Assembly: GCA_949752795.1 (NCBI GenBank)
Contig: OX457061.1
Span: 33,484,425-33,548,424 of the forward strand
Reading direction: 5' to 3'
Source of the DNA: Hyperoodon ampullatus
Lineage: Eukaryota > Chordata > Mammalia > Artiodactyla > Ziphiidae
DNA: 64,000 nucleotides
Part shown: in pieces, positions 32,680 to 44,339 of the stretch
Numbering within the stretch: position 1 is the stretch's first letter
Layout: every line of letters begins with the position of its first letter
The notes under the pieces: generated by a model
What the model was told of the DNA's origin: nothing
Database searches by the model: none
Seen by the model: the letters and a program-made list of their open reading frames with translations, nothing else
Program-made: the position numbers and the translations under genes

Positions 32680-35600
32680 TTAGATTCCACAAATAAGTGA
32701 TATCAACTGGTATTTGTCTTCCTCTATCTGACTTACTTCACTTAATATGATAATCTCTAGGTCCATCCATGTTGCTGCAAATGATATTATTTCATTCTTT
32801 TTTTATGGCTGAGTAATAGTTCATTGTGTATACATACCACATCTTCTTTATCCATTCTTCTGTCAATGGACATTTAGGTTGCTTCTATGTCTTGGCTGTT
32901 GTAAATAGTGCTGCAATGAACACTGGGGTGCATGTATCTTTTCAAAGTATGGTTTTCCCCAGATATATGCTCAGGAGTGGGACTCCTGCATTATACGGTA
33001 GCTCTATTTTTAGTTTCTTAAGGAACCTCCATACTGTACTACAAAGTGACTGTCCCAATTTACATTCCCACCAACAGTGTAGAGGGTTCCCTTTTCTCCA
33101 CACCCTCTCCAGCGTTTATTGCTTGTAGAATTTTGGTGATGATCATTCTGACTGGTGTGAAGTGATACTTCACTGTAGTTTTGATTTGGGTTTCTCTAAT
33201 AATTAGTGATGTTGAGCATTTTTCATATACTTTTTGGCCATCTGTATGTCTTTGGAGAAATGCCTATTTAGATCTTCTGCCCATTTTTTGATTGGGTTGT
33301 TTGGTTTTCTGATATTGAGCTGCATGAGCTGTTTGTATATTTTGTAGAGTAATCCCTTATTGCTCACATTGTTTGCAAATATTTTCTCCCATTCTGTGGG
33401 TTATCTTTTTGTTTTGTTTATGGTTTCCTTTGCTGTGCAAAAGCTTTTCAGTTTAATTAGGTCCCATTTGTTTATTTTTGTTTTTATTTTCATTACTCTA
33501 GAAGGTGGATCCAAAAGATATTGCTGCGATTTATGTCAAAGAGTGTTCTGCCTATGTTTTCCTGTAAGAGTTTTATAGTATCCAGTCTTAAATTTAGGTA
33601 TTTAATCCATTTTGAGTTTATTTTTGTGTATGGTATTAGAGAATGTTCTAATTTCATTCTTTTACATGTATCTGTCCAGTTTTCCCAGCACTACTTATTG
33701 AAGAGACTGTCTTTTCTCCACTGTATATTCTTGCCTCCTTTGTCATAGATTAATTGACCATAAGTGTGTGGGTTTATTTCTAGTTCTCTAGCCTGTTCCA
33801 TTGATCTACATGTCTCTTTTTGTGCTGGTACCATACTGTTTTGATTACTGTAGCTTTGACTCTGAAGTCAGGGAGCGTGACTTCTCCACCTCCATTCTTC
33901 TTGCTCAAGATTGTTTTGGCTATTTGAAGTCTTTTGTGTTTCCATACAAATTTTAAAATTATTTGTTTTAGTTCTGTGAAATATGCCATTGGTATTTTGA
34001 CAGGGATTGCATTGAATCTGTAGATTATCTTGGGTAGTATGGTCATTTTAACAATATTGATTCTTCGAATCCAAGAACACAATATATCTTTCCATCTGTT
34101 TGTGTCATCATCAGTTTCTTTCACCAGCATCTTAAAGTTTTCCAAGTACAGGTCTTTTGCATCCTTAGGTAGGTTTATTCCTAGGTATTTTATTCTTTTT
34201 GATGTGATGGTAAATGGGATTGTTTCCTTAATTTCTCTTTCTGATTTTTCATTGTTAGTGTATAGAAAGGCAACATATTTCTGTGTATTAATTTTTTATC
34301 CTGCAACTTAACAAAAGTTATTGATGAGCTTTAATAGTTTTCTGGTAGCATCTATAGGATTTTCTATGTATAGTATCATGGCATCTGCAAATAGTGACAG
34401 TTTTACTTCTTCTTTTCCAATCTGGATTCCTTTTATTTCCTTTTTTTTCCCTGATTGACATGGCTAGGACTTCCAAAACTATGTTGGATAAAAGTGGCAA
34501 GAGTGGACATCCTTGTCTTATTCCTGATCTTAGAGGGAATGCTTTCAGCTTTTCACTGATGAGTGTAATGTTAGCTGTGGGTTTGTCCTATATGGCCTTT
34601 ATTATGTTGAGGTAGAGTCCCTCTATGCCCACTTTCTGGAGAGTTTTTATCACAAATGAGTGTTGAATTTTGTCAAAAGCCTTTCCTGCATCTATTGAGG
34701 TGATCATATGATCTTTATTCTTCAATTTGTTAATGTGGTGTATCACACTGAATGATTTGTGGATATTGAAAAATCCTTGCATCCCTAGGATAAATCCCAC
34801 TTGGTCATGATGTACAATCCTTTTAGCATATTGTTGGATTTGGTTTGCTAGTATTTTGTTGAGGATTTTTGTCTCTGTTAACCAGTGATATTGACCTGTA
34901 ATTTTCTTTTTCTCTGTTATATCTGTCTGGTCTTAGTATCAGGGTGATGGTGGCCTCATAGAATGAGTTTGGGAGTGTTCCTTCCTCTGCAATTTTTTGA
35001 AATAGTTTCAGAAGTACAGGTGTCTAAGTGTTTGAGAGAAGTCATCTGTGAAGCAATCTGGTCCTGGACTTTTGTTTGTTGGGAGTTTTTTTTTTTTTTT
35101 TGCGGTACGTGGGCCTCTCACTGTTGTGGCCTCTCCCGCTGCAGAGCACAGGCTCCGGAAGCGCAGGCTCAGCGGCCATGGCTCACGGGCCCAGCCACTC
35201 CGCGGCATGTGGGATCTTCCCGGACCGGGGCACGAACCCGCGTCCCCTGCATCGGCAGGCGGACTCTCAACCATTGCGCCACCAGGGAAGCCCTGTTGGG
35301 AGTTTTTAATCACAGTTTTTATTTCAGTGCTTGTGACTGGTCTGTTCACATTTTCTATTTCTTCATGGTTCCGTTTTAGCAGGTTGTACCTTTCTAAGAA
35401 TTTGTCCATATCTTTTCGGTTGCCCATTTTATTGGCATATCATTGCTTTTAGTAGTCTCTTACGATCCTTTGCATTTCTGTGGTGTCTGTTGTAACTTCT
35501 CCTTTTTCATTTCTAATTTTATTTATTTAAACCCTCTCCCTTTTTTTGTTGATGAGCCTGGCTAAAGGTTTATAAATTTTGTTTATCTTCTCAGAGAACC

Positions 35601-36678
35601 AGCTTTTAGTTTCATTGATATTTTCTATTGTTTTCTTTGTTTCTATTTCAATTATTTCTGTTCTGATCTTTATGATTTCTTTCCTTCTGCTAACTTTGGG
35701 TTTTGTTTGTTCTTCTTTCTCTAGTTGCTTTTGGTGTAAGGTTAGGTCGTTTATTTGGGATTTTTGTTGTTTCCTGAGGCAAGATTGTGTTCCTGTAAAC
35801 TTCCCTCTTAGATCTGCTTTTGCTGCGTCCCATACATTTCATTTTGGATTAATGTTTTCATCTTCATTTGTCTCCTGGTATTTTTTAATTTCATCTTTAA
35901 TTTCTTCAGTGATCCATTGGTTGTTTAGTAGCATATTATTTAGCCTCCACATCTCTGTGTTTTTTACAGTTTTTTTTTCTTCTTGTAGTTGATTTCAAAT
36001 CTCATAGCATTGTGGTCAGAAAAGATGCTTGATATGATTTCAATTTTCTTAAATTTACAGAGGCTTGCTTTATGGCCCAGTATGTGATCTATCCTGAAGA
36101 ATGTTCCATGTGCACTTGAAAATAATGTGCATTCTGCTGCTTTTGGATGGAATGTTCTATAAGTATCAGTTAAGTCCATCTGGTCTAATGTGTCATTTAA
36201 GGCCTGTGTGTTCCTTATTGATTTTCTGTCTGGATGATCTGTCCATTGGTGTACGTGGGGTGATAAAGTCCCCTACAATTATTGTGTTACTGTTGATTTC
36301 TCCTCCTATGGCTGTTAGCATTTGCCTTATATATTGAGGTGCTTCTATGTTGGGTGCATATATTTTTACAATTGTTATATCGTCTTCTTGGATTGATCCT
36401 TTGATCATTATGTAGTGTCCTTCCTTGTCTCTTGTAACAATCTTTATTTTAAAGTCTACTTTGTCTTATATGAGTATTGCTACTCCAGCTTGCTTTTGAT
36501 TTCCATGTGCATGGAATACCTTTTTCCGTCCCCTCGCTTTCAGTCTGTATGTGTCCCTAGATCTGAAGTGGGTCTCTTGTAGACAGCATAAATATAGGTC
36601 TTGTTTTTGTACCCATTCAGCCAGTCTGTGTCTTTTGTTTGGAGCATTTAATCCATTTACATTTAAGGTAATTATCAA
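32680..36678 (-). pseudogene. L1 ORF2 pseudogene (endonuclease and reverse transcriptase)
   Basis: ORF2 would nick target DNA and copy L1 RNA onto it. The endonuclease starts at 36678 (LNVNGLNAPNKRHRL, then LCCLQETHF). The GDFNTP motif reads GDFITP (Asn to Ile, codon 36262-36264), while RIDHIL and SDHNA (36179-35964) are kept. The linker KSPGPDCF near 35060 is followed by the reverse-transcriptase domain, with [17 protein letters not shown] at about 34710. The catalytic FADD reads FADA (codon 34380-34382 is Ala). The C-terminal region runs to a TAA at 32680-32682 after LISLICGI. Several frameshifts and a SINE at 35091-35293 also break it. Confidence 0.88.
35091..35293 (-). mobile_element. CHR SINE, short cetacean form, inside L1 ORF2
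   Basis: Same orientation as the L1. Exact 14-base target copies TGTTGGGAGTTTTT stand at 35077-35090 and 35294-35307. The T tail is about 16 bases. It separates the ORF2 linker KSPGPD from the piece encoding VTSTEIKTVIKN. Confidence 0.96.
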
Positions 36679-37093
36679 TATGTATGTTTTATTGCCATTT
36701 GGTTAATTGTTTAGGATTTGTTTCTGTAGGTCTTTTTTCTTCCCTTCCTCATTTGTTCTCTTCTCTTGTGATTTGATGACTATCTTTATTGTTGTGGTTG
36801 GATTCTTTTTTCTTTTTTGTGTGTATACCAATTGCAGATTTTTGATTTGCAGTTACCATGATGTTTTGATATAGCAGTCTATATATGTACAAGATTGTTT
36901 TAAGTTGTTGGTCTCTTTATTTCAAATGCATTTCCAATATCCTGCATTTGTACTCTCTTCTTCTCACAATTGCTGGGTTTGATATCATATTTGTGTTTGG
37001 ATGATTTCCTACCTTTACTGTATGTTTGCCTTTACTGGTGAGCTTTTGCATTCATAATTTTCTTGTTTCTAGTTGTGGCCTTTTCTTTTCTGT

Positions 37094-38020
37094 CTAGAGA
37101 ATTTCCTTTAGCATTTGTTGTAAAGCTGATTTGGTGGTGCTAAATTCTCTTAGCATTTCCTTGTCTGTAAAGCTTTTGATTTCTCTGTTGAATCTGAACA
37201 AGAGCCTTGCTGGGTAGAGTATTCTTTGTTGTAGGTTTTTTTCCTTTCATCACTTTAAATATATCATGCTACTCCCTTCTGGCCTGCAGAGTTTCTGCTG
37301 AAAAATCAGCTGATAAGCTTATGGGGATTCTCTTGTATGTTATTTGTTGCTTTTCCATTGTTGCTTTTAATATTTCTCTTGGTCTTTACTTTTTGACAGT
37401 TTGATTAATATGTGTCTCAGCGCGTTCCTCCTTGGGTTTATCCCTTATGGGGCTTTGGGCTTCCTGGACTTCGGTTATTGTTTCCTTTCCCATGTTAGGG
37501 AAGTTTTCAGCTATTATCTCCTCAAATATTTTCGCAGGTCCTTTCTCTATTCTCCTTCTGAGACCCCTATAGTATCAATTTGGTACGTTTAATGTAGTCT
37601 CAGAGGTCTCTTAAACTGTCCTGGTTTCTTTTCATTCCTTTTTCCTTTGTTCTGTTCTGTGGCAGTGATTTCCACAATTCTGTCTTCCAGCTCAGTTATC
37701 TGTTCTTCTGCCTCATTCATTCTGCTACTGATTCCTTCTAGTGTATTTTTCATTTCAGTTATTGTATTGTTCAACTCTTTGTTCTTCATATCCTCTAGCT
37801 CTTTGTTAAACATTTCTTGTATCTTCTTGATCTGTGCCTCCATTCTTTTTCTGAGATCTTGGGTCATCTTTACTATCATTACTCTGAATTCTTTTTCAGG
37901 TAGATTGCCTATCTCCACTTCACTTAGTTGTTCTTCTGAGGTTTTATCATGTTCCTTCACCTGGAACATATTCCTCTGCTGTCTCACTTTGTCTAACTTT
38001 CTGTGTTTGCAGTCCCACAT
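37094..38020 (-). pseudogene. L1 ORF1 pseudogene
   Basis: ORF1 is the RNA-binding trimer-forming chaperone of the L1 particle. An open frame of 143 codons starts at Met 38020 (MWDCKHRKLDKVRQQ) and contains the coiled-coil heptads (MNEAEEQITELEDRI). Beyond 37589 the RNA-recognition and C-terminal domains are still readable in pieces but hold several stops (for example near 37540-37500). The C-terminal frame ends at 37094-37096. It is preceded by the 5' leader and followed by about 0.4 kb of spacer before ORF2. Confidence 0.82.
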
Positions 38021-38970
38021 GCTGCAGGATTGTAGCTCCTCTTGCTTCTGGTGTCTGCTCCCTTGTGGGTGAGGCTGGTCTAAGAGGCTTGTGCAGGCTT
38101 CCTGATGGGAGGGACTGGGTCTGTCTACTGGTGGGTGGAGCTGGGTCTTGTCCCTCTGGTAGGCAGGGCCATGACAAGAGGTATGTTTAGAGGCAACTGT
38201 GGGCTCAGGAAGACTTTAAGTGGCCTGTCTGCTGATATGTGGGGCTGTGTTCCCACCTTTTGGTCATTTGAACATGAGATGTCCCAGCACTGGCACCTAT
38301 GTGCTGTTGGATGGGGCAGGTTTTCCATCAAAATGGCGGCCTCCAGGATAGCTCACACCAATGAGTACTCCCCAGTACCTCTGCCACCAGTGTCCTTGTC
38401 CCTACAGTGAGCCACAGCTGCCTCCCACCTCCCCAGGAGACCCTCCAAGACCAACAGTTAGGTCTGGCCCAGGCTCCTATGAAGTCACTGCTTTTTTCCC
38501 TGGGCCCTGGTGTGCACAAGACCTTGTGGGCACCCTCCAAGAGTGGAATCTCTGTTTCCCCCAGTCCTGTGGCACTCTGGCAATCAAGCTCCACTGGCCT
38601 TCAAAGCCAAATGCTCTGGGGGCTCCTCCCCTGATGCTGGACCCCTAGGCTGGGAAGCCTGATGTGGGGCTCAGAGCTCTCACTCCTATGGGAGAACCTC
38701 TGCGATATAATTATTTTCCAGTTTGTGGGTCGCCCACCTGGGGGTTATGGGATTTGATTGTATCGTGAATGCTCCCCTCCTACTGTCTCATTTTGGCTTC
38801 TTCTTTGTCTTTGGAAGTAAAACATCTCTTGTTTTTTTTTGGTCATTTCTAGTCTTTTTTGTTGATATTTATTCAGCAGTTCATTGTCATTTTGGTGTTT
38901 TCTTGAGAAAACCTGAGGTGAGCTCAGGTCCTTCTACTCCGCTCTCTTGTCCTTGGACCCCCTCATTGAT
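38021..38970 (-). promoter_or_regulatory. L1 5' leader (former internal promoter)
   Basis: GC-richer segment upstream of ORF1, the position of the L1 internal RNA polymerase II promoter. Landmarks on the + strand are GTGTGCACAAGACCTTGTGG (38510-38529), AGGCTGGGAAGCCTGATGTG (38648-38667) and CCTGAGGTGAGCTCAGGTCC near 38912. Open frames on both strands here are not genes. Promoter activity is inferred from the family and is not visible in the sequence. Confidence 0.6.
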
Positions 38971-39099
38971 CTTGCTTTATCTCCTAAGAGTCCCTAAAAA
39001 GGGCTTAGTGCAGCTTCACCCCTAGGCCTTTTTGATTCCTTTCTTCTTTGATATGTGGCCTTCTCTTGTGATCATTTATAGAACAACTGCTACATTGAA

Positions 39100-39400
39100 T
39101 TACAAGTTACCTGAGCTGGGTGCAATCCCTCACTGTACACATGTGGGACCTTACAACCAAAGAGGGGAAGGGACTTCACTAAGATTACACAATTAGTGGC
39201 AGGCTTAGTCCTCCCAATTACATTCCTTGTATCTTGATGCTATGCTTTCATTTTAGGAGATCTAGTCAAGCATCTTTAACATCCCTGTCTCAAAGATGCA
39301 GGACAGAGGCTTGGGGAGGGTTTAATACCATGCCTATGATCGCACAGGTAATAAAAAATGAAAGGGAGCATTTAACCAGGAATGTTCCATTCTATTTTTT
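39100..39400 (-). repeat. Two adjacent MIR fragments
   Basis: AAGGGACTTCACTAAGATTA with CACAATTAGTGGCAGGC at about 39169-39205, and a second weak copy with TCAAAGATGCAGGACAGAGG and ATGATCGCACAGGTAATAAA at about 39290-39355. Confidence 0.55.
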
Positions 39401-40335
39401 TTCTCGGCTGTATTGTATTGGGAAAATCTACAAGAACAAATCAATGCTAAGAATCACTCATATCTTTTGAGCAAAACTCATCTCTCAAATACCTTGAAGT
39501 GTCCTTAGATACCTAAAAGGATGTATCTTGACATGTCCTTTGAACATGATTTGTAGCAAACTTTCTCCTTGAGAAAATGGACACAGCTCCATGGAGATCT
39601 TTTTCTTGCCCATTCTTTAAGGGGTTTTATGTGACTGGATTACATGTTGTATAGCTGGAGTGCCCCAGGGGAGTGAAGTACTTGAACTGCTGCAGTGACT
39701 TATGCTGCCTGAATTGCATCCAGTGCCCTGATTTTTCACACAGTTGGGAAGATTTGTCACATGTTTATGCTATTTTGACAGTAGCCGAACTGAAATAATC
39801 CAGAGGCAAGCAATATTTTTGCTTCTCTAACTGGCATACCATGGGGCCCCTAGGGAGGTTCTCAATTAGTCATTAAATGGCTGGAATAAATGGCTTGGAT
39901 GCCTCTGCTAATAGAAGTATGCAGCAGGGCCATTAGAGAATCTTGTCTGAACAGTGACAAGGTCATAGGAAAGCAGAGGGTGCTATCACTGATAAACTCT
40001 GGGCACCAGTGAACTACTTTATGCAGTGTCTGAATAAGAAGAAAACTGGAAGTTCATCTAATCCTAAACTCCTCATTTTAAAGTTAAATGAGACTAAGGG
40101 CTGAAGAGAGTCTTCTCTCAGGTTACAAAGAACAGAGAATTTAGAACTTCTCTGACCCAGAGTTTGAGTCTGGTTCAAGCATTTGTACAGGCTAAGTAGG
40201 GTCAGGTGTAATTATTATTTACAAAGAAGTAACTGAGGTAGTCATGTGACAAACTGTACCCTCATAGGGTTTGCATACAGTTCTCCTGGCTTACGTCTGT
40301 AGATATTGACTTCCTAACTCAACTGCCATACTCTA
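39400..40335. other. Unassigned, repeat-poor DNA
   Basis: No gene or clear transposon. The stretch 39640-39980 (for example CTCAATTAGTCATTAAATGG at 39862) has the balanced, homeobox-site-containing look of noncoding conserved DNA, but this is only an impression. Confidence 0.35.
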
Positions 40336-40339
40336 CTTT

Positions 40340-40700
40340 GTTTTGGCTAGCAAAACTCTGATTTTATTCATGTGGCCATATGCACAGTCCCAGATAACCA
40401 ATCACAATTGGTGTGAACCAGTTATGACAATTCCACTTCCTTTCATCACCTGGCAATCCAGGTACAGCCAATGAGACGTTAGGAGAAGTCACTGGGGACT
40501 TCATGATGTTTGGAGCTGCAGCAGCGACCTTGTGACTACAAGGGGAGACTCTGAATGCAAACTGAGGATGATAGAGCCACAGCACCAAGGGGACTAGAGT
40601 CCTTGATGACATTGTTTAGCTGGGTCCTCACACTTCTACACAGCCTGCTAATCCAACAGCAAATGACCTTACACTTTAAGCCATTCATACTGTGACTTGC
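40340..40700 (+). mobile_element. Possible LTR fragment (MaLR-like)
   Basis: ACCAATCACAATTGGTGTGA, CAGCCAATGAGACGTTAGGA, CAGCGACCTTGTGACTACAA and GTCCTTGATGACATTGTTTA fit a sense LTR of the MLT/MaLR kind. The family is not settled and no internal part is seen. Confidence 0.45.
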
Positions 40701-40784
40701 AGCTGCCCTTATTTTGAAGATATATAAAGAAATTTTCCAATAATGGCTGAGGCTTTGAAAAATAATTTATTCATTAATGGGCCA

Positions 40785-40880
40785 GTATGTTCCTCAAAAG
40801 CAGAGACTGCCAGGCCTTTAATTCTTGTATTTCCAAGGCTCAGGTCAGTGTCTGGTATTGTGTGGATGATCAGAAAATGT
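40785..40880 (+). mobile_element. L2 LINE 3' end
   Basis: TCAAAAGCAGAGACTGCCAG and TGTATTTCCAAGGCTCAG are the L2 tail. Confidence 0.55.
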
Positions 40881-41860
40881 ATAAAGCATATTTGATATGT
40901 ATACTTACATAGACAAATACATTGCAGAGTAAAGTTTGGGGTGGGTGTGACTAAACTTGAAAATTAGTCTTTGTAGAGAACCTAACACAAGCCAGCCCTT
41001 GTCCTAGTGAATTTCTCAAACCAGTGTGGTACCAAGGGCAAGATGATGTGAGCTGTCTACCCTGGGTGCAGGCAGTGAAGGGTGCATTATCCATAAGGAT
41101 TATAAAACAATACTGAAAATGGACTGAAAAGTTGTTCTGCTCTTCATTATCACCATGAGCCAGAAATTCTAAACAATGTCTGTGATAAAATACTCCTCCC
41201 TGAGAAAAATCTCTTGTTAGTGTAAATTCTAAACAATTGTTGTGGTTACTACTGAGTTTCGATAATACCTCTGTGAGCTTTAAATTCATACTTTTTTATT
41301 ACTTAACCTTTAATAAACATTATATTCTACACAGAAGTTAATTTAGAGAACTCCCAGTTATACAGGCAGTCCTTGACAGGCACAGATCAGCTATGGGCAT
41401 TGGTGTTGAGATTATGTTTGTGACAATTTGGAACCATTCCAGCTTGCACTAAGTGCAGTTCACATTTCTAGCACTGTGGTATTACCTACCCCTATATTTA
41501 AATGGGTGATTCTGAATGAACATCAACAACATAGTGATTGAAAAAGATGAAGAAACAGAACTAGAGTTATTTCATTTCTAACATTCTGGGTGACCACTTG
41601 GAGAATTGACATACATCTAAAACTTAAAAGAGAGCAAAGGTACAAGGTATTATGTTCTTGGCTGGTAAGTACAAATTTTAGCTTATAAGTGAATTTGAAT
41701 TTTTATGTTGTGAATTTTTAGATGAGGTTAATTAGACATCAAAACCACTATGTACAAGCAGCCAGAATCAGCTTAATCAGTGTACCTTGAAACACTGTAC
41801 TTTAAAATTAATTCTTGGTATTCAACATAGAGAAATTGTGCAAAAGGTCATTAACTATAC
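40880..41860. other. Unassigned DNA
   Basis: No repeat or gene was recognised. It is AT-rich after 41480, and that part may be worn 5' sequence of the hAT remnant that follows. Confidence 0.4.
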
Positions 41861-42091
41861 AATAACATGATGTAAGAAAATGAGTATTTTGCATAGGAAA
41901 AAAGATGAAAATTTCAATGAAGAATAAAGAAGAAGCAACAAAAGATGCTTGTTTTACATTGCTAGAAGAAATTAAAAGTACAAAAGGATGTTTGACTAAC
42001 TCAATCATTTTCTCAAAAAACTGGACACCTGTTTTAAAGCAATTGATCAAATAATGTCAATATTAGTTATCACGTAGCTATTTCCTTGAAT

Positions 42092-42210
42092 TTTTTTTTT
42101 TGACTGCACTGTGCAGCTTGTGGGATCTTAGTTCCCCAACCAGGGATTGAACACAGGCCCTCGGTATTGAGATCATGGAGTCCTAACCACTGGACTGCCA
42201 GGGAATTCCC
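42092..42210 (-). mobile_element. CHR-2-like short tRNA SINE
   Basis: About 120 bp antisense copy ending TGCCAGGGAATTCCC. It has a T run at 42091-42101 and target copies with ATTTCCTTGA on both sides (42080-42089, 42212-42221). The type differs from the GGGCTTCCCTGG form. Confidence 0.88.
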
Positions 42211-42555
42211 CATTTCCTTGATTTTTTTGCATTAGATTTTGCATAATATAAAACATTTTTGATAAATTTTCTGAAGAAGTTATTTTAGTTTGTTTTTTAA
42301 ATTTCAGAGACATTTGAAAGCTGCTGGAATTGATCCCAAAGACAAAGACATAGCCTATATAACAATTTCTGGAATTCATCGTGGAATAGGGTTTTTATGA
42401 ATTTGCCAAACTTATTCTATGTATAATATTTTTCTTAATTATATGTGTCGCACTCTATTCTTGTGAAAGAAAAATTTTAATTAAAATAAATAAAAACAAA
42501 AAATTTTTGTTCAGCTATGAGAGAAGATAGGTCAATTATACTTCAGAAACAAACA

Positions 42556-42935
42556 AACAAACTCATAGAAAAAGAGATCAGATTTGTGGTTACCAGGGGC
42601 AGGGGGTGGAGGGAGGGGGAATTAGATGAAGGCAGTCAAAAGGTACAAACTTCCAGTTAAAAGATAAATAATACTAGGGATGTAATGTACAACATGATAA
42701 ATATAATTAACACTACTGTATGTATATATGAAAGTTGTTAAGAGTAAATCCTAAGAGTTTTAATCATGACAAAAATTTTTTTTCTGTTTCTTTAATTTTG
42801 TATTCATATGACATGATGGATATTCACTAACTTACTGTGATAATCATTTCATGTTGTATGTAAGTCAAATCATTATGCTGTATACCTTAAACTTATATAG
42901 TGCTGTATGTCAATCATATCTCTCAAACTAGAAGA
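42556..42935 (+). mobile_element. L1 3'UTR fragment (L1MA-like)
   Basis: Sense 3'UTR with AGATCAGATTTGTGGTTACC, AAAGGTACAAACTTCCAGTT, AGGGATGTAATGTACAACAT and ATACCTTAAACTTATATAGT. The flanks share a long similar block with TCAGCTATGAGAGAAGATAG/TCAACTATAAGGGAAGATAG, consistent with a diverged target duplication in the transposase remnant. Confidence 0.75.
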
Positions 42936-43094
42936 TTAATTAAAACAAATAATTTTTATCAACTATAAGGGAAGATAGATTGACAAGTCTGGCTATACTG
43001 CCTATTGAACATAAACAGGCAAAGAAGACCAAATTTGACAAAGTCATTGACACATTTGCACAAAGTGCAAAAACAGAAATTATAATGTTATTAT

Positions 43095-44335
43095 GTAAAT
43101 GTAGGTGTAAGCTCTTTTCCCTTTTAAAAAACTATGTTAATGTAATTAAAAACATTAATCTTTTATTTTTTTTGTTTTTTTATAACGTAATTTTCTACTA
43201 ACGAGATTATATATACATTCATAGAAAAATTTTACTGTCTGTATTTCTTTCTTTGCCACTATTATTATTCATTCATTTCATTATTATTACTGAAAATCAT
43301 TTTGTCACTTAGAGGAGGGAGGTGCTCAAAATGATCTGTTTTCACGTGTCAGATGTGCTAGGCTCACCACGTTTAGCCAGGACTAAGAGAAGTCAGGTGT
43401 TCAAGGTCCCAAATTGAAGAACTATCATGAAGATAATCCTTTATGAGGATTCAGACGATTGCAATCCTTAGAGCCCACAGAACCCACCAATTCAGCCCAT
43501 GCTTGAGCACAGCACGGGGTAGAGAGAACGTTGTGGTTGACTTCATGTGTATTCATAAATTTTACTTGAATATAAGTCAACCCTATTCTAAAGCCTTTCC
43601 CTTGCTTCACCCAAACAAATTTTTCCACTAAAAAATAAATATCAACTGTGAAACAGCCTATTTTTGTAAGCAAAAACATTATCTAATCCCCATTTATTAT
43701 GATTCATACATATACAATGCACTTGATTATACTTTTTGGTAATGTTACATTTCTAGTAAAGTTTATTAAAAACAGAACTCTTTGAGAGATGCAAAGGGAA
43801 TCACTATGAAAATCCACAATAAACTCCATACTGCCAGCCTCATTCCCCTAGTTAATGTCGTTCTTGAAGATATACACAGGAAAGGCATATGGGGCCCCTT
43901 CTCATTTGTGTTATATTATATTCTGTTTCCATGGGAATACATTCTAAGGAGATGAAATCATGAAGTACTCTAGAAGGTGCTAATATCTCAATGGGGCATA
44001 ATAACCCACTGAAAATACCTATATTCACATAAAATATGTCAAAGGAGAATAATGAAAATTCTGGGGAGGAGAGGGAATGTGCACCATAGACATGGCAGAC
44101 CAAGTTGCCATGCTAGCTCTGAAGCTGTATTTAATAACTGTGAGTCACATATAATATTAAAATACCATTGATTGTAATTTAATTTGGTCAGGGCCAGTGT
44201 CTACCCTTTGAGCATCCAAACATCTCTCTCTTTCAATCCCCCCCTCTCTCTCTCCCGTAGATTTTCAACCCAATGGACTTTTTCATCATTTTTTCTATCA
44301 TTGTCATTATTCTCCATCTTATCAAATTTATTTTT
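43095..44335. other. Unassigned DNA, AT-rich
   Basis: About 1.2 kb where I recognise no repeat and no gene. T-rich at 43160-43180. A CTCTCTCT patch is at about 44223-44256. Confidence 0.45.
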
Positions 44336-44339
44336 AAGT

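Larger units (their letters stand above)
32365..38970 (-). mobile_element. Nearly full-length cetartiodactyl L1 (dead)
   Basis: Antisense, about 6.6 kb with the SINE and about 6.4 kb without it. The 3'UTR is at 32365-32679 (ACATTAGTTTCAGGTGTACA). ORF2 is at 32680-36678, ORF1 at about 37094-38020, and the 5' leader at 38021 to about 38970. Its outermost part, CTTCTACTCCGCTCTCTTGT, is the complement of the usual L1 start. No clear target-site duplication was found. Both frames are broken, so it cannot move. Confidence 0.9.
41910..43095 (+). pseudogene. hAT-type transposase remnant, split by a SINE and an L1 tail
   Basis: The clearest part is the C-terminal dimerisation region. The start of its motif, SAMRED, is at about 42515-42540, and it resumes after an L1 insertion as DRLTSLAILPIEHKQ and FDKVIDTFA (42970-43070). 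Upstream, a SCER-like motif (TCTTGTGAAAGA, 42459-42470) fits the same family. An open stretch MKISMKNKEEATKDACF at 41904 may be an earlier part but this is weak. Such genes are known as hAT transposons and as host genes made from them (ZMYM/ZBED groups). Stops and frameshifts suggest a dead copy; a processed pseudogene of a host hAT-derived gene is the alternative. Confidence 0.55.

Noticed and set aside
35579..36337. Long + strand open frames rich in Phe, Leu and Ser
   Set aside because: They are the complement of L1 ORF2, which is read on the minus strand.
37647..38648. Open frames on the + strand across the L1 ORF1 and leader
   Set aside because: Complement of the ORF1 coiled coil and GC-rich leader; no independent domain or splice signal.
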